From contig JANXBT010000001.1 in assembly GCA_025060415.1 (NCBI GenBank), positions 68,313 through 132,312 on the forward strand: DNA of 64,000 nucleotides. Reading direction: 5' to 3'. The stretch is from Candidatus Bipolaricaulota bacterium. GTDB lineage: Bacteria; Bipolaricaulota; Bipolaricaulia; Bipolaricaulales; Bipolaricaulaceae. The position numbers were made by a program, and so were the translations under genes. This document shows positions 16,174 through 26,370 of this stretch, one piece after another; within the stretch, counting starts at the first letter, position 1, and each line of letters begins with the position of its first letter. The notes under the pieces were generated by a model that searched no databases, had not been told where the DNA came from, and was given only the letters and a program-made list of their open reading frames with translations.

Positions 16174-17280
16174 TCAGGGCCAAAGCGGGGCGGGCCGGGG
16201 GAGGAGGGCCGCGAACCGGAAGGGGTACTGGCGGAGGAGCTCGGGCCGGCCGCAGGGGGGCCGCCGGGGCTCCGGGCAACCCCGTAGGCAATCGGCGTAA
16301 CAGTCCGCAAGGAGCTCGAACCTCCCCGCGGCGGTCTTCTTGGCCAGCCTCCCCTGCGGCGCGGCCTCGCAGTGGGGAATTCCAGGGGAATCCCATTCCC
16401 TGCCCATCTCCAGGCACGCGGCGTAGGTCATCCCCCGGGCCTCGGCCTCCTCCCGCATGAACCGATGGAACTGCCGGCGAAGGGGAAGGGGTGCGCAAAT
16501 GGTGGCGGGGCGGAAAAACTCCTCCGCTTCTCTCCCATGCCGGTAGGTCCTGCGCACTTCCTCGGCCTCCTTTTTCAGGCCAAAGGCGCGGAGGGCTTCA
16601 AGAAGCCGGGAAAAGGAGAGGCGGTTGAAGTGGCCGAGGGCGGAGACGATGTGGCGGGCCCCGGCTCGCTGGGCATGGTCCAGGATCCAAAGCTCGTCCT
16701 CCTCGCGGACCAGGCCCCAGATCGCGGGGTCCGTGCGCACGACCACGAAGATCCCCGCTTGCGCGCAGGCCTCCACGGCCCGGAGCCTCTCCTCCACCGG
16801 GGAGGCGCCGGGGCTGGTGACCCGCTGCTTTTCCGGCGGGGCCTCGATGGTCATGGCGAGCCACCAGTGCGGGTAGTCCCGCAGCGCCGGGACCCGGCGC
16901 AACAGCCACCGCACCCCCTCCCCGCTCTTCGTGATGAGGTGGAAGGGGACGCCGAAGCGCAGGGCCACCTCCACCACCTGGGCCGTGAGCTCCCGGATTT
17001 CCCGCACCGGCTGGAGCGGGTCGGTGACCTGGCTGAGGTAGAGGGGCGGGCAGAGCTCCACCCTCTCCAGCTCCTTGGCGAGCTTTTCGGGGGTGTTGGC
17101 GTAGAACGCGGGTCCGTCCCGGCTCCAGGGGTAGGCGCGGGCGTAGCACATGGGGCAGAGGTGCGTGCAGCTCCCCGCCGGGGTGAGGGAGACGAGGGCG
17201 CGGTGGGGGCACTTCCGCCGCTCCGGCGGGTAGGGGAAATCGTGGATCACGGTGCCGCGCAGGAGGATGGCCTCCGCCAT
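16174..17280 (-). CDS. SPL-family radical SAM protein
   Basis: 368 residues. The radical SAM cluster motif is CTHLCPMC (CxxxCxxC) near residue 40, inside VSLTPAGSCTHLCPMCYAR, which resembles spore photoproduct lyase-like proteins of COG1533. The barrel segments include HLITKSGEGVRWLL and VVVRTDPAIWG. The C-terminal 90 residues hold extra cysteines (ICAPLP, CLEMG, HCEAA, CYADCLRGC, PPC) that could bind an auxiliary iron-sulfur cluster. The ATG at 17280 follows TACACT by eight bases without a ribosome binding site. It is divergent from thpR. The substrate is unknown: DNA photoproduct repair is known for SPL, but RNA or protein targets are possible in this neighbourhood. Confidence 0.8.
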   Translation of the reverse strand: MAEAILLRGTVIHDFPYPPERRKCPHRALVSLTPAGSCTHLCPMCYARAYPWSRDGPAFYANTPEKLAKELERVELCPPLYLSQVTDPLQPVREIRELTAQVVEVALRFGVPFHLITKSGEGVRWLLRRVPALRDYPHWWLAMTIEAPPEKQRVTSPGASPVEERLRAVEACAQAGIFVVVRTDPAIWGLVREEDELWILDHAQRAGARHIVSALGHFNRLSFSRLLEALRAFGLKKEAEEVRRTYRHGREAEEFFRPATICAPLPLRRQFHRFMREEAEARGMTYAACLEMGREWDSPGIPHCEAAPQGRLAKKTAAGRFELLADCYADCLRGCPEPRRPPCGRPELLRQYPFRFAALLPRPAPLWP

Positions 17281-17328
17281 GCGGCGCAAGTGTAGCGGGC
17301 GGGGCCGCGGCCCCCCGTATAATCCGGC
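17281..17328. promoter_or_regulatory. Divergent promoters of the radical SAM gene and thpR
   Basis: 48 bp between the two start codons. On the plus strand TATAAT (17318-17323) ends five bases before the thpR GTG. On the minus strand TACACT (17294-17289) ends eight bases before the radical SAM ATG. Neither gene has a Shine-Dalgarno sequence. Both are probably leaderless. No clear -35 boxes. Confidence 0.55.
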
Positions 17329-17877
17329 GTGCGCCTTTTCTTCTGCGTGGAGCTGGGGGAAGAGGTGCGCGCGGCTTTGGCCGAGGTGGCCCGGCAATGC
17401 CGCGCCGCCCTGGGCAACGGCACTTGGGTCCCCGCGGAGAACTACCACCTCACGGTGCGGTTCCTGGGGGAGGTGCCGGAGGCGCGGTTGCCCGCCCTCT
17501 TGGAGTTGGGTCGGAGTGCGGCGGCGGGGACGACGCCCTTTGCCGTGGCCCTCGAGGCCCTGGGCGGCTTCCCGCAGCCCCAGGCGGCGCGGGTCCTCTG
17601 GGTGGGGCCCCGCACCGAACCCCCGGAGTTCCAGCGGCTGTGCCGCAGGGTGGAGGAGGCCGTGCGGGCCCTGGGCTTCCCCCCGGAGCGGAAGGAACCC
17701 GTCCCCCACGTGACCCTCGCCCGCTTCAAGAGCCCCAAGGACCTGCGGCCGCTTCTGGCCAGGGTGCGGCCCGCCGTTCCGGAGGCGCACATTGCGGGGT
17801 TGACCCTCATGCGTTCGGAGCTGCGGCCGGAGGGCGCAAAGTACACGCCCCTCGCCTCCTGGAAGTTCGGGGGTTAG
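17329..17877 (+). CDS. thpR: RNA 2',3'-cyclic phosphodiesterase ThpR
   Basis: 182-residue member of the 2H phosphoesterase (LigT) family, which opens 2',3'-cyclic phosphates of RNA to 2'-phosphates. Both catalytic HxT motifs are present: YHLTVRFLG with His40 and PHVTLARFK with His127. The length matches the family. The start is a GTG placed five bases after TATAAT. The archease gene follows after two bases, so the pair is an operon. It acts on the same cyclic-phosphate ends that RtcB ligates, so it may compete with or balance the ligase encoded on the other strand. Confidence 0.93.
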   Translation: MRLFFCVELGEEVRAALAEVARQCRAALGNGTWVPAENYHLTVRFLGEVPEARLPALLELGRSAAAGTTPFAVALEALGGFPQPQAARVLWVGPRTEPPEFQRLCRRVEEAVRALGFPPERKEPVPHVTLARFKSPKDLRPLLARVRPAVPEAHIAGLTLMRSELRPEGAKYTPLASWKFGG

Positions 17878-17879
17878 GG

Positions 17880-18302
17880 ATGCCCTACGAGCTCTTTCCC
17901 CATCCCTCGGACATGGGGGTGCGCGGGATCGGGGCCACCTTGGAGGAGGCCTTTGCCGAGGCGGCGCGGGCCATGTTCTCCCTCATGGCCGATCTGGAGC
18001 GGGTTGAGGCCAAGGAGGCCGTGCCCTTCGCGGTGGCCGCGGAGAGCTTGGAGGACCTGTTTGTGCGCTTCCTCGCCGAGCTCCTCTTCCTGCGCGACAC
18101 CCAAGGCATGCTCTTCAGCCGTTTCCAGCTGCGCATCGCGCGGGAGGGCGAGGGGTTCCGCGCCTCCGGCCAGGCCTGGGGGGAGAAGTTCGACCCCGTT
18201 AAGCACCGGGCGGGGATCGACGTCAAGGCCGCGACCTACAACTGGGTCAAGGTGGAGGAGCGGGACGGCACCTGGATCGCCCAGGGCGTGGTGGACGTCT
18301 AG
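17880..18302 (+). CDS. Archease
   Basis: 140-residue cofactor that promotes RtcB guanylylation and multiple turnover. The N-terminal PYELFPHPSDMGVRGIGATLEEAF with its acidic residues is the family hallmark, and the C-terminus WGEKFDPVKHRAGIDVKAATY carries the HxxGxxVKAxT signature. The ATG lies two bases after the thpR stop. The 3' end overlaps the convergent yvcK by four bases. Its presence with rtcB in the same 3.7 kb supports a working RtcB-archease system in this bacterium. Confidence 0.94.
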   Translation: MPYELFPHPSDMGVRGIGATLEEAFAEAARAMFSLMADLERVEAKEAVPFAVAAESLEDLFVRFLAELLFLRDTQGMLFSRFQLRIAREGEGFRASGQAWGEKFDPVKHRAGIDVKAATYNWVKVEERDGTWIAQGVVDV

Positions 18303-19612
18303 GGGCTGAACCAGCGCGTCCAGGAGTGCCGTAGGGCCCGGCTTTCTCGGGTCAACAGCTTGGCCAGCTTCATGGGGTCGTGCTTCACCGTGGGCTTCCC
18401 TTCCATCTCCACCACGGTGAGAAGGGGGGCGCGAATCACCCGCACCCCGAAGGTCCTTCCGCCGCGCAGGTCGTCCTTCACCGGCTCGCTCCCTTCGGCC
18501 CGGTAGCGCTCCAGGATCTCCGGCGGAGGGGGCTCGGTGTTCACGATGATCCCCGTGAACCGCCGCAGGTCCAGGTACTGCGCCAGGACCTTGAGGTGGT
18601 CGTAGGCCGTGTAGCCGAGGGTTTCCCCGGGCTCGGTCATGAGGTTCATGATCACGAACTTTTCCGCGGGGGAGCGGTTGATCGCGGCGGCGATCCCGTC
18701 CACGAGGAGGTTGGGGAGGATGCTGGTGTAGAGGCTTCCGGGGCCGATGAGGATCACGTCGGCCTCCTCGATGGCCTGGAGGGCGCGGGCGTAGGCCCGG
18801 GCCGGCGCAGAGAGCCGCACGCGGCGGATCGGCGTGGGGTCGGCGGCGATCTCCGCCTCCCCCACCACGGTGCGGCCGTCCACGAGCTCGGCCACGAGCT
18901 GCACCTTGTCGAGGGTGGCGGGCAGGACCTGGCCGCGCACCGACAGGAAGTAGCTGGCCTCCTCGATGGCCCGGTCGAAGCTGCCCGTGGCCTGCTCCAG
19001 GCCCGCCAAGAGGATGTTGCCCAGGGCGTGGCCGGCCAGGCCCTCGCCCGCGGTGAAGCGGTGCTGCAGGAACTTGGCCATCCGCTCCTCGTCCGCGGCG
19101 AGGGCCAAAAGGCAGTTGCGCACGTCCCCCGGGGGGAGGACGTCGAGCTCGCGGCGCAGGCGGCCCGAGCTCCCGCCGGTGTCCATCACCGTCACCACCG
19201 CGGTGAGGTTGGCGGTGTAGTGCTTGACCCCGCGGAGGAGGTTGGAGAGGCCGGTGCCGCCGCCGATGGCCACCACCTTGGGCGCGGCCTTGAGGATGCG
19301 GGCCTGGTAGAGGGCTTCGGCCACGGAGCCCTCGCTTTTGGGGGAGACGGCGCGGAGGATCCCGCGCACCATGAGGCCGGTGCCGAGGCCGACGGCGAGG
19401 GCGCCGCCGGCCACCAGGAGGGCGCCCGCGGCCGGCCGCCAAAGGGCGGGCAGGAACTGCACCAAGGCCTGATAAAGGCTGCGAACCCCCCCTTCGCCCA
19501 AGAGGCACAGGCCCCCGAACACCAGGAGGACCACGCCCCCGGCGGCCAGGAGGAACCAGCGCTTCACCCCCAGGCCGGGGAGGAGGAGCTTCAGCGCCGA
19601 GGGGACGCGCAT
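18299..19612 (-). CDS. yvcK: Membrane-anchored YvcK/CofD-like protein
   Basis: 437 residues. The first 95 contain two hydrophobic segments (about residues 18-40 and 60-84), then the YvcK/GlmR core: VVAIGGGTGLSNLLRG, VMDTGGSSGRLRRELDVLPPGD and ADVILIGPGSLYTSILPN. In Firmicutes YvcK binds UDP-GlcNAc and adjusts cell-wall precursor flow under gluconeogenic growth. The classical protein is about 320 residues and soluble, so the N-terminal anchor is an addition. The start at 19612 overlaps the dnaE stop by one base (TGATG), making it the last gene of eno-ftsB-dnaE-yvcK. Confidence 0.88.
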   Translation of the reverse strand: MRVPSALKLLLPGLGVKRWFLLAAGGVVLLVFGGLCLLGEGGVRSLYQALVQFLPALWRPAAGALLVAGGALAVGLGTGLMVRGILRAVSPKSEGSVAEALYQARILKAAPKVVAIGGGTGLSNLLRGVKHYTANLTAVVTVMDTGGSSGRLRRELDVLPPGDVRNCLLALAADEERMAKFLQHRFTAGEGLAGHALGNILLAGLEQATGSFDRAIEEASYFLSVRGQVLPATLDKVQLVAELVDGRTVVGEAEIAADPTPIRRVRLSAPARAYARALQAIEEADVILIGPGSLYTSILPNLLVDGIAAAINRSPAEKFVIMNLMTEPGETLGYTAYDHLKVLAQYLDLRRFTGIIVNTEPPPPEILERYRAEGSEPVKDDLRGGRTFGVRVIRAPLLTVVEMEGKPTVKHDPMKLAKLLTRESRALRHSWTRWFSP

Positions 19613-22600
19613 CACTCCAGCACCATCTCCGCGCCCAGGCGGCGCAGGGCCTCGCCGAGCTCCGGCGTGGGCTGCACGAAGTACCGCGGCCCGGCCAACA
19701 CCCGCGCCTCCCGCGCGCCGTCCACCACCACCACGCCCAAGGGCACCGGCCCCAAGTGGTCCGCCACGATCCGCAGGAGCTCCTCCACCTTGGCGGGGTC
19801 CAGGGCCGCCAAGGGGAGGCGGATCCAGCAGCGGGCGATGGGGGCGGCCCCGCTTAGGGGCTCGAGGGCCAGGGCGGCGAGGCGCGCCACGCCGTTGCGC
19901 TCCGTCCACACCGCCTGGAGGGCCACCACGTCCTCCTCGCGCAGCCCGGGGCACTTCGCCCACACCTTGGGCCGCACCACCACCTCGGCCTCGCCCGTCT
20001 TGTCCTCCAGGGTGAAGAAGGCCATGGCCCCCTCGGGGGTGGCCACGGTCCGCAGGTCCTTGACCCGGCCCGCCACGAGGAACGCCCCGGCCCGCCCGAA
20101 GGCCTCGGCCAGGGGGACCGCGCCCAGGTTCCGGATTTTCTCCTCGTGGAGGTCCAGGGGGTGGCCGGAGAGGTACAGGCCCAAGAGCTCCTTCTCAAAG
20201 CGCAAAAGCTCCTCTTTGGGGTACTCCTCGGGCGTCACGGGGAGCTGGGGCGTGACCAGGGCCTCCTCAAAGAGGCTGGCCTGGCCGGAGAGCCGCTCCT
20301 TGCGCGCCCGCTGGGCCCAGCGCAGCCCCTCCTCCACCAGGGCCATCATGGCCTTGCGGGTGAGGCCGAACCGGTCCAGGGCCCCGGCCTTGATCAGGCA
20401 CTCCAGGGTCTCCCGGTTGACCCGCTCGGGGTCCACGCGCAGGCAGAAGTCCCAAAAGTCGCGGAAGGGGCCGAGGCGGCGCGCGGCGAGGATCGCGGCC
20501 ACGGCGCCCTCGCCCACGTGCTTGATGGCGCCCAGGCCGAACCGGATCGTCCCCTCCCCCACCGGGGTGAAGCCCACGTCGCTTTCGTTCACGTCCGGGG
20601 GGAGCACCTGGATCCCCATCCCCCGGCACTCCTCGATGTAGGCCGCCACCTTCTCGATGTTGTCTTGGACGGAGGTGAGGAGGGCGGCCATGAACTCCGT
20701 GGGGAAGTGGGCCTTGAAGTACGCGGTCCAATAGGTGATGAAGGCGTAGGCGGCGGCGTGGGCCTTGGCGAACGCGTAGCTCGCGAACTTCTCGATGTCC
20801 GCGAAGATGGCCTCGGCTTCGGCCTCGGGGATCCCGTTTTGCACGCAGCCGGCCACGAACCGCGCCCGCATCTCCGCCATGACCTCCGGCTTCTTCTTGC
20901 CCATGGCCTTGCGCAAAAGGTCGGCCTCCGCGAGGGTGAAGCCCGCCAGCCTCTGGGCCATGAGCATCACCTGGTCCTGGTAGATGGGGAGGCCGTAGGT
21001 CTCCTCCAGGATGTCGCGCACGCGCTCGTGGGGGTACGTCACGGGCTGGCGGCCGTGCTTGCGCTCGATGTAGTCGTCGACCATCCCGGACTCCAAGGGG
21101 CCCGGCCGGTACAGGGCCAGGAGGGCGATGAGGTCCCGGAACTCCGTGGGCGCAAGCCTCCGGATGAGGGCGCGCATCCCCGCGGACTCCAACTGGAAAA
21201 CCCCGCTGGTCTCGCCCGCGCGCAGAAGGGCATAGGTGGCGGGGTCGTCCAAGGGGATCTCCTCCAGCCGGATCTCCATCCCCCTCCGCTCCCGCAGGAG
21301 CTTTTGCACGTCGGAAAGGAGGGTGAGGTTGCGCAGGCCCAGGAAGTCCATCTTGAGGAGCCCCAGGGCCTCGAGGTCGTGCATGTCGAACTGGGTCACG
21401 AACTGGTCATCAGGGAGGCGCAGGAGGGGCACGAACTTCTCCAGGGGCTCGGGGGCGATGACCACGCCCGCGGCGTGGGTGGAGGCGTTGCGCAGGAGGC
21501 CCTCGAGCTTCAGGGCGATGGCGAAGAGCCTGGGCTCCTCCTCCGCGTATTCCTTGAGCTTGGGGATCTGCTCCAGGGCCTGGGCGAGGGGCATCCCGAA
21601 GGGGACGAGCTTAGCGATGCGGTCGGCCTTCTCGTGGGGGAGGCCCAGGACGCGGGCCACGTCGCGGATGACGGAGCGGGAGGCCATGCGGTCGAAGGTG
21701 CCGATCTGGGCGATGTGGTCGCGCCCGTACTTCTCGGCCACATAGGCCAGGACCTCGTCCCGGCGGCGCATGCAGAAGTCGATGTCGATGTCGGGGAGGC
21801 TCACGCGCTCGGGGTTCAGGAAGCGCTCGAAGAGAAGGCCGAACTTCAGGGGGTCCACCTGGGTGATGCCCAGGCAGTAGGCCACGAGGGAGCCGGCGGC
21901 GGAGCCCCGGCCCGGCCCCACCGGGATCCCCCGCCGCCGCGCGTAGTCCACAAAGTCGGCGACGATGAGGAAGTAGGGGGCGAGGTCCATCCTCCCGATC
22001 ACGGAAAGCTCGTAGCGCAGGCGCTCGCTCACCTCCGGGGGGATCGCCTCCCCGTAGCGGCGCCGCGCCCCCTCCCAGGCCCGCCGCTCCAGCTCCTCCT
22101 GGGGCGTGCGCCCCTCTACGGGGAACCGGGGCAAAAGCCGCTGGTCAAAGGCGAGCTTGAGCTCGCAGGCCTCGGCGATCCGGAGGGTGTTGGCCAGGGC
22201 CTCCGGGATCTCCCGGAACTTCGCGGCCATCTCCTCGGGGCTCAGGAAGTGGTAGTCCGTGCCCTCGAAGCTCCGCGCGTCCGGGTCGTCCAGCTTCTTC
22301 CCCGCCTGGATGTTGATGAGGACCTGGTGGGGTTCGGCGTCCTCGGGGCGGAGGTAGTGGACGTCGGCGGTGGCCACCACGGGGAGCCCCAGCTCCTTGG
22401 CCAGGGCCAGCTGCTTGCGGATGAGCTCGCGCCCCCGCGCGAGGTCGTGGTCCTGGAGCTCGAGGTAGAAGCGGCCGGGGAAGATCTCGGCCAGGCGGCC
22501 GGCCGCCTCCCGCGCCTCCGCCCACCGCCCCTGCAGGAGCCAGCGCTGCACCTCCCCGGACTCGCAGGAGGAGAGGGCGATCAGCCCCCGGCTGTGCTCC

Positions 22601-22974
22601 GCCAGGAGCTCCCGGTCCACGCGGGGCTTGTAGTAGAAGCCCTCGGTGTGGGCGCGGTTCACGAGGACCAGGAGGTTCCGCCAGCCCTCCGCGTCCTGGG
22701 CCAGGACCACGAGGTGGTAGGGGGAGCGGTCCTGCACGGGGTCACGGGAGAAGCGGGAGCCCGGGGCCACGTAGAGCTCGGCCCCCAGGAGGGGCTTGAT
22801 CCCCGCTTCCGTGCAGGCCTGGTAGAACTTGATGGTGCCGGAGAGGGCCCCGTGGTCGGTGAGGGCCAAGGCGGGCATGCCGTGCCGGACCGCGGCCTCC
22901 ACCAGCTCCGGGATGCGGCACATCGCGTCCAGAAGGGAATACTCGGAGTGCACGTGCAGGTGCACGAACCCCAT
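19612..22974 (-). CDS. dnaE: DNA polymerase III alpha subunit
   Basis: 1120-residue replicative polymerase. The N-terminal PHP domain begins HLHVHSEYSLLDAM (residues 5-18). The catalytic palm motif PDIDIDF lies near residue 396, with GPGRGSAAGSLVAY just before it. The fingers region carries YQDQVMLMAQRLAGF and LRKAMGKK. A tandem HhH region and an OB domain (FLVAGRVKDLRTVATPEG) follow. The ATG at 22974 was chosen because PHP starts immediately after it; upstream sequence in frame is antisense to ftsB. The length is standard with no intein. It works with DnaN, encoded at 42.6-43.8 kb. Confidence 0.96.
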   Translation of the reverse strand: MGFVHLHVHSEYSLLDAMCRIPELVEAAVRHGMPALALTDHGALSGTIKFYQACTEAGIKPLLGAELYVAPGSRFSRDPVQDRSPYHLVVLAQDAEGWRNLLVLVNRAHTEGFYYKPRVDRELLAEHSRGLIALSSCESGEVQRWLLQGRWAEAREAAGRLAEIFPGRFYLELQDHDLARGRELIRKQLALAKELGLPVVATADVHYLRPEDAEPHQVLINIQAGKKLDDPDARSFEGTDYHFLSPEEMAAKFREIPEALANTLRIAEACELKLAFDQRLLPRFPVEGRTPQEELERRAWEGARRRYGEAIPPEVSERLRYELSVIGRMDLAPYFLIVADFVDYARRRGIPVGPGRGSAAGSLVAYCLGITQVDPLKFGLLFERFLNPERVSLPDIDIDFCMRRRDEVLAYVAEKYGRDHIAQIGTFDRMASRSVIRDVARVLGLPHEKADRIAKLVPFGMPLAQALEQIPKLKEYAEEEPRLFAIALKLEGLLRNASTHAAGVVIAPEPLEKFVPLLRLPDDQFVTQFDMHDLEALGLLKMDFLGLRNLTLLSDVQKLLRERRGMEIRLEEIPLDDPATYALLRAGETSGVFQLESAGMRALIRRLAPTEFRDLIALLALYRPGPLESGMVDDYIERKHGRQPVTYPHERVRDILEETYGLPIYQDQVMLMAQRLAGFTLAEADLLRKAMGKKKPEVMAEMRARFVAGCVQNGIPEAEAEAIFADIEKFASYAFAKAHAAAYAFITYWTAYFKAHFPTEFMAALLTSVQDNIEKVAAYIEECRGMGIQVLPPDVNESDVGFTPVGEGTIRFGLGAIKHVGEGAVAAILAARRLGPFRDFWDFCLRVDPERVNRETLECLIKAGALDRFGLTRKAMMALVEEGLRWAQRARKERLSGQASLFEEALVTPQLPVTPEEYPKEELLRFEKELLGLYLSGHPLDLHEEKIRNLGAVPLAEAFGRAGAFLVAGRVKDLRTVATPEGAMAFFTLEDKTGEAEVVVRPKVWAKCPGLREEDVVALQAVWTERNGVARLAALALEPLSGAAPIARCWIRLPLAALDPAKVEELLRIVADHLGPVPLGVVVVDGAREARVLAGPRYFVQPTPELGEALRRLGAEMVLE

Positions 22975-22982
22975 CCCGCCCT

Positions 22983-24564
<1,582 letters not shown>

Positions 24565-25398
24565 CTACAGGCGGCCCTTCAGCCGGGGGTCGAGGGCGTC
24601 GCGGAGCCCGTCCCCAAGGAGGTTGAACCCCAAAACGGCCAGGGCGATGGCCAGGCCCGGGAAGATGGCCACATGGGGGGCCACGCGGATGTACAGCTGG
24701 CTGCGGCCGAGCATGGTGCCCCACTCCGGCGTGGGCGGCTGGGCCCCCAGCCCCAGGAACCCCAGCCCGGAGGCCCACAGGATGGCCGAGGCCAGCTGGA
24801 GGGTGGAAAGGACGATGATGGGGGCCAGGCAGTTGGGGAGGATGTGGCGGCGGATGATGGCCAGGCTGTGCGTGCCCAGGGCCCGGGCGGCCTCCACGAA
24901 CTCCTTTTCCCGGAGCTCCAGGACCGAGCCCCGCACCACCCGCACGTAGGTGGGGATGAAGGAGATCCCCACGGCCAGCATGGCGTTCCAAAGCCCCGGC
25001 CCCAGGATGGCCACGACCACGATGGCCAGGAGGATCCCGGGGAAGGCCAGCAGGATGTCCACGGCCCGCTGCACCAGGAGGTCGAACCAGCCCCCGTAAA
25101 ACCCGGAAAGGGCGCCCACGGGCACGCCCACCGCCAGGCCGATGGCCACGGAGATGAGGGCCATCAGGAGGGAAACGCGGGTGCCGTGGATGATGCGGGA
25201 AAGGAGATCGCGCCCCAACTCGTCCGTCCCCAGGAGGTGGAGGCGGGAGGGGGGCTGCAGCTTTTTGGCCAAAGAGAACGCATAGGGATCGTGCGGGGCG
25301 ATGTAGGGGGCGAAGATCGCGCACACCGCAAAAAGCAGGATCACCGCGGCCCCAAACAGGGCGAGGCGGTGGCGGGCCAGCCGACGCAGGGTGCTCAT
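24565..25398 (-). CDS. Peptide-type ABC permease, DppC-like (cassette 2)
   Basis: 277-residue inner-membrane permease of the Dpp/Opp family. An N-terminal membrane segment (HRLALFGAAVILLFAVCAIF) is followed by the OppC-type domain FGTDELGRDLLSRIIHGTRVSL-like block and the EAA loop EAARALGTHSLAIIRRHILPN. The C-terminal GFLGLGAQPPTPEWGTML is diagnostic for DppC/OppC. It lies three bases after the DppB-like gene. No ATPase gene is nearby, so the ATP-binding subunits must be encoded elsewhere. The substrate could be a peptide, nickel or an oligosaccharide. Confidence 0.88.
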   Translation of the reverse strand: MSTLRRLARHRLALFGAAVILLFAVCAIFAPYIAPHDPYAFSLAKKLQPPSRLHLLGTDELGRDLLSRIIHGTRVSLLMALISVAIGLAVGVPVGALSGFYGGWFDLLVQRAVDILLAFPGILLAIVVVAILGPGLWNAMLAVGISFIPTYVRVVRGSVLELREKEFVEAARALGTHSLAIIRRHILPNCLAPIIVLSTLQLASAILWASGLGFLGLGAQPPTPEWGTMLGRSQLYIRVAPHVAIFPGLAIALAVLGFNLLGDGLRDALDPRLKGRL

Positions 25399-25401
25399 GG
25401 C

Positions 25402-26322
25402 CTAGTCGTAGCGAATCCGGGGGTTGATGACCCCGTAGAGCAGGTCCACGGCGAGGTTGATGAACACAAAGCAGGCGGCGATAACGAGCACGGTGCCCTG
25501 GATCACGGGGTAATCCCGGGCGCTCACGGAGTCCACCACCAGCCTCCCCACCCCCGGCCAGGCGAACACGGTCTCCGTGAGCACCGCCCCCGAAAGGAGG
25601 GCGCCGAAGCGCAAGCCCACGATGGTCACGATGGGGATGAGGGCGTTGCGCAGGGCGTGCACGAGGATGGCCCTGGACTCCCGTACCCCCTTGGCGCGGG
25701 CCGTGGTGATGTACTCCTGCCGTAGGACCTCAAGCAGGGTGGAGCGGGTGAAGCGGGCCACGAGGGCCACGGAGGAGGCGGCGAGGGTCAACGCGGGGAG
25801 GACGAGGTGCCGGAGGCCGCCGCGCCCCGCGGCCGGAAGCCAGCCCAACCGCACGGAGAAAAGGAGCATGAGCATGAGGCCCAGCCAGAACACGGGCAGG
25901 GAAAGGCCCGCCAGGGAGAGGAACATGCTGGCGTGGTCGTAGAGGGAGTAGGGCTTGGTGGCGGAGAGGATGCCCACGAGGACCCCCACGACCAGGGTGA
26001 GGAACAGGCTGGCCGCGGTGAGCTCAAGGGTGGGGAGGAAGCGGGTCCACACCTCTTGGGCCACGGGAAGGCCGGTGCGGATGGAGCGCCCTAAATCCCC
26101 GCGCAGTAGGCCGCGCAGGAAGCGCACGTATTGCACGTGTATGGGCAAATCCAGGCCCAGTTCCTTGCGCACGCGCTCGATGTAGTCCTGGGTGGCGTGG
26201 ACGCCGGCCATGGCCTGGGCGGGATCGCCGGGGAGGACCCGCACGATGCTGAACACGATGAAGGTGACCCCCAAAAGGGTGGGGAGGGCCACGAGGAGGC
26301 GGCGGACGAAGTAGCTCAGCAT
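25402..26322 (-). CDS. Peptide-type ABC permease, DppB-like (cassette 2)
   Basis: 306-residue inner-membrane permease of the DppB/OppB family. It starts MLSYFVRRLLVALPTLLGVTFIVF, and the family motif LPGDPAQAMAG follows. The permease loop ARAKGVRESRAILVHALRNALIP and the ending VDLLYGVINPRIRYD are typical. It pairs with the DppC-like gene three bases downstream. The upstream junction with the binding-protein gene holds a strong hairpin (26327-26353). Confidence 0.9.
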   Translation of the reverse strand: MLSYFVRRLLVALPTLLGVTFIVFSIVRVLPGDPAQAMAGVHATQDYIERVRKELGLDLPIHVQYVRFLRGLLRGDLGRSIRTGLPVAQEVWTRFLPTLELTAASLFLTLVVGVLVGILSATKPYSLYDHASMFLSLAGLSLPVFWLGLMLMLLFSVRLGWLPAAGRGGLRHLVLPALTLAASSVALVARFTRSTLLEVLRQEYITTARAKGVRESRAILVHALRNALIPIVTIVGLRFGALLSGAVLTETVFAWPGVGRLVVDSVSARDYPVIQGTVLVIAACFVFINLAVDLLYGVINPRIRYD

Positions 26323-26326
26323 GCAG

Positions 26327-26353
26327 GGGGGCCCGCCGGGGCGGCGGGCCCCC
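26327..26353 (-). promoter_or_regulatory. Intercistronic hairpin, binding protein to permease (cassette 2)
   Basis: A perfect 11-bp inverted repeat (26327-26337 with 26343-26353, five-base loop) lies between the binding-protein stop and the DppB-like start. No run of T follows on the minus strand, so it is unlikely to be a simple terminator. I infer a 3'-end stabiliser or processing site that gives more binding protein than permease. Confidence 0.6.
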
Positions 26354-26370
26354 TCCCCTCCTCCCGCTCC

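Noticed and set aside
26327-26353. Hairpin read as a transcription terminator
   Set aside because: The transcribed strand has no T run after the stem, and the permease gene follows within five bases of it.
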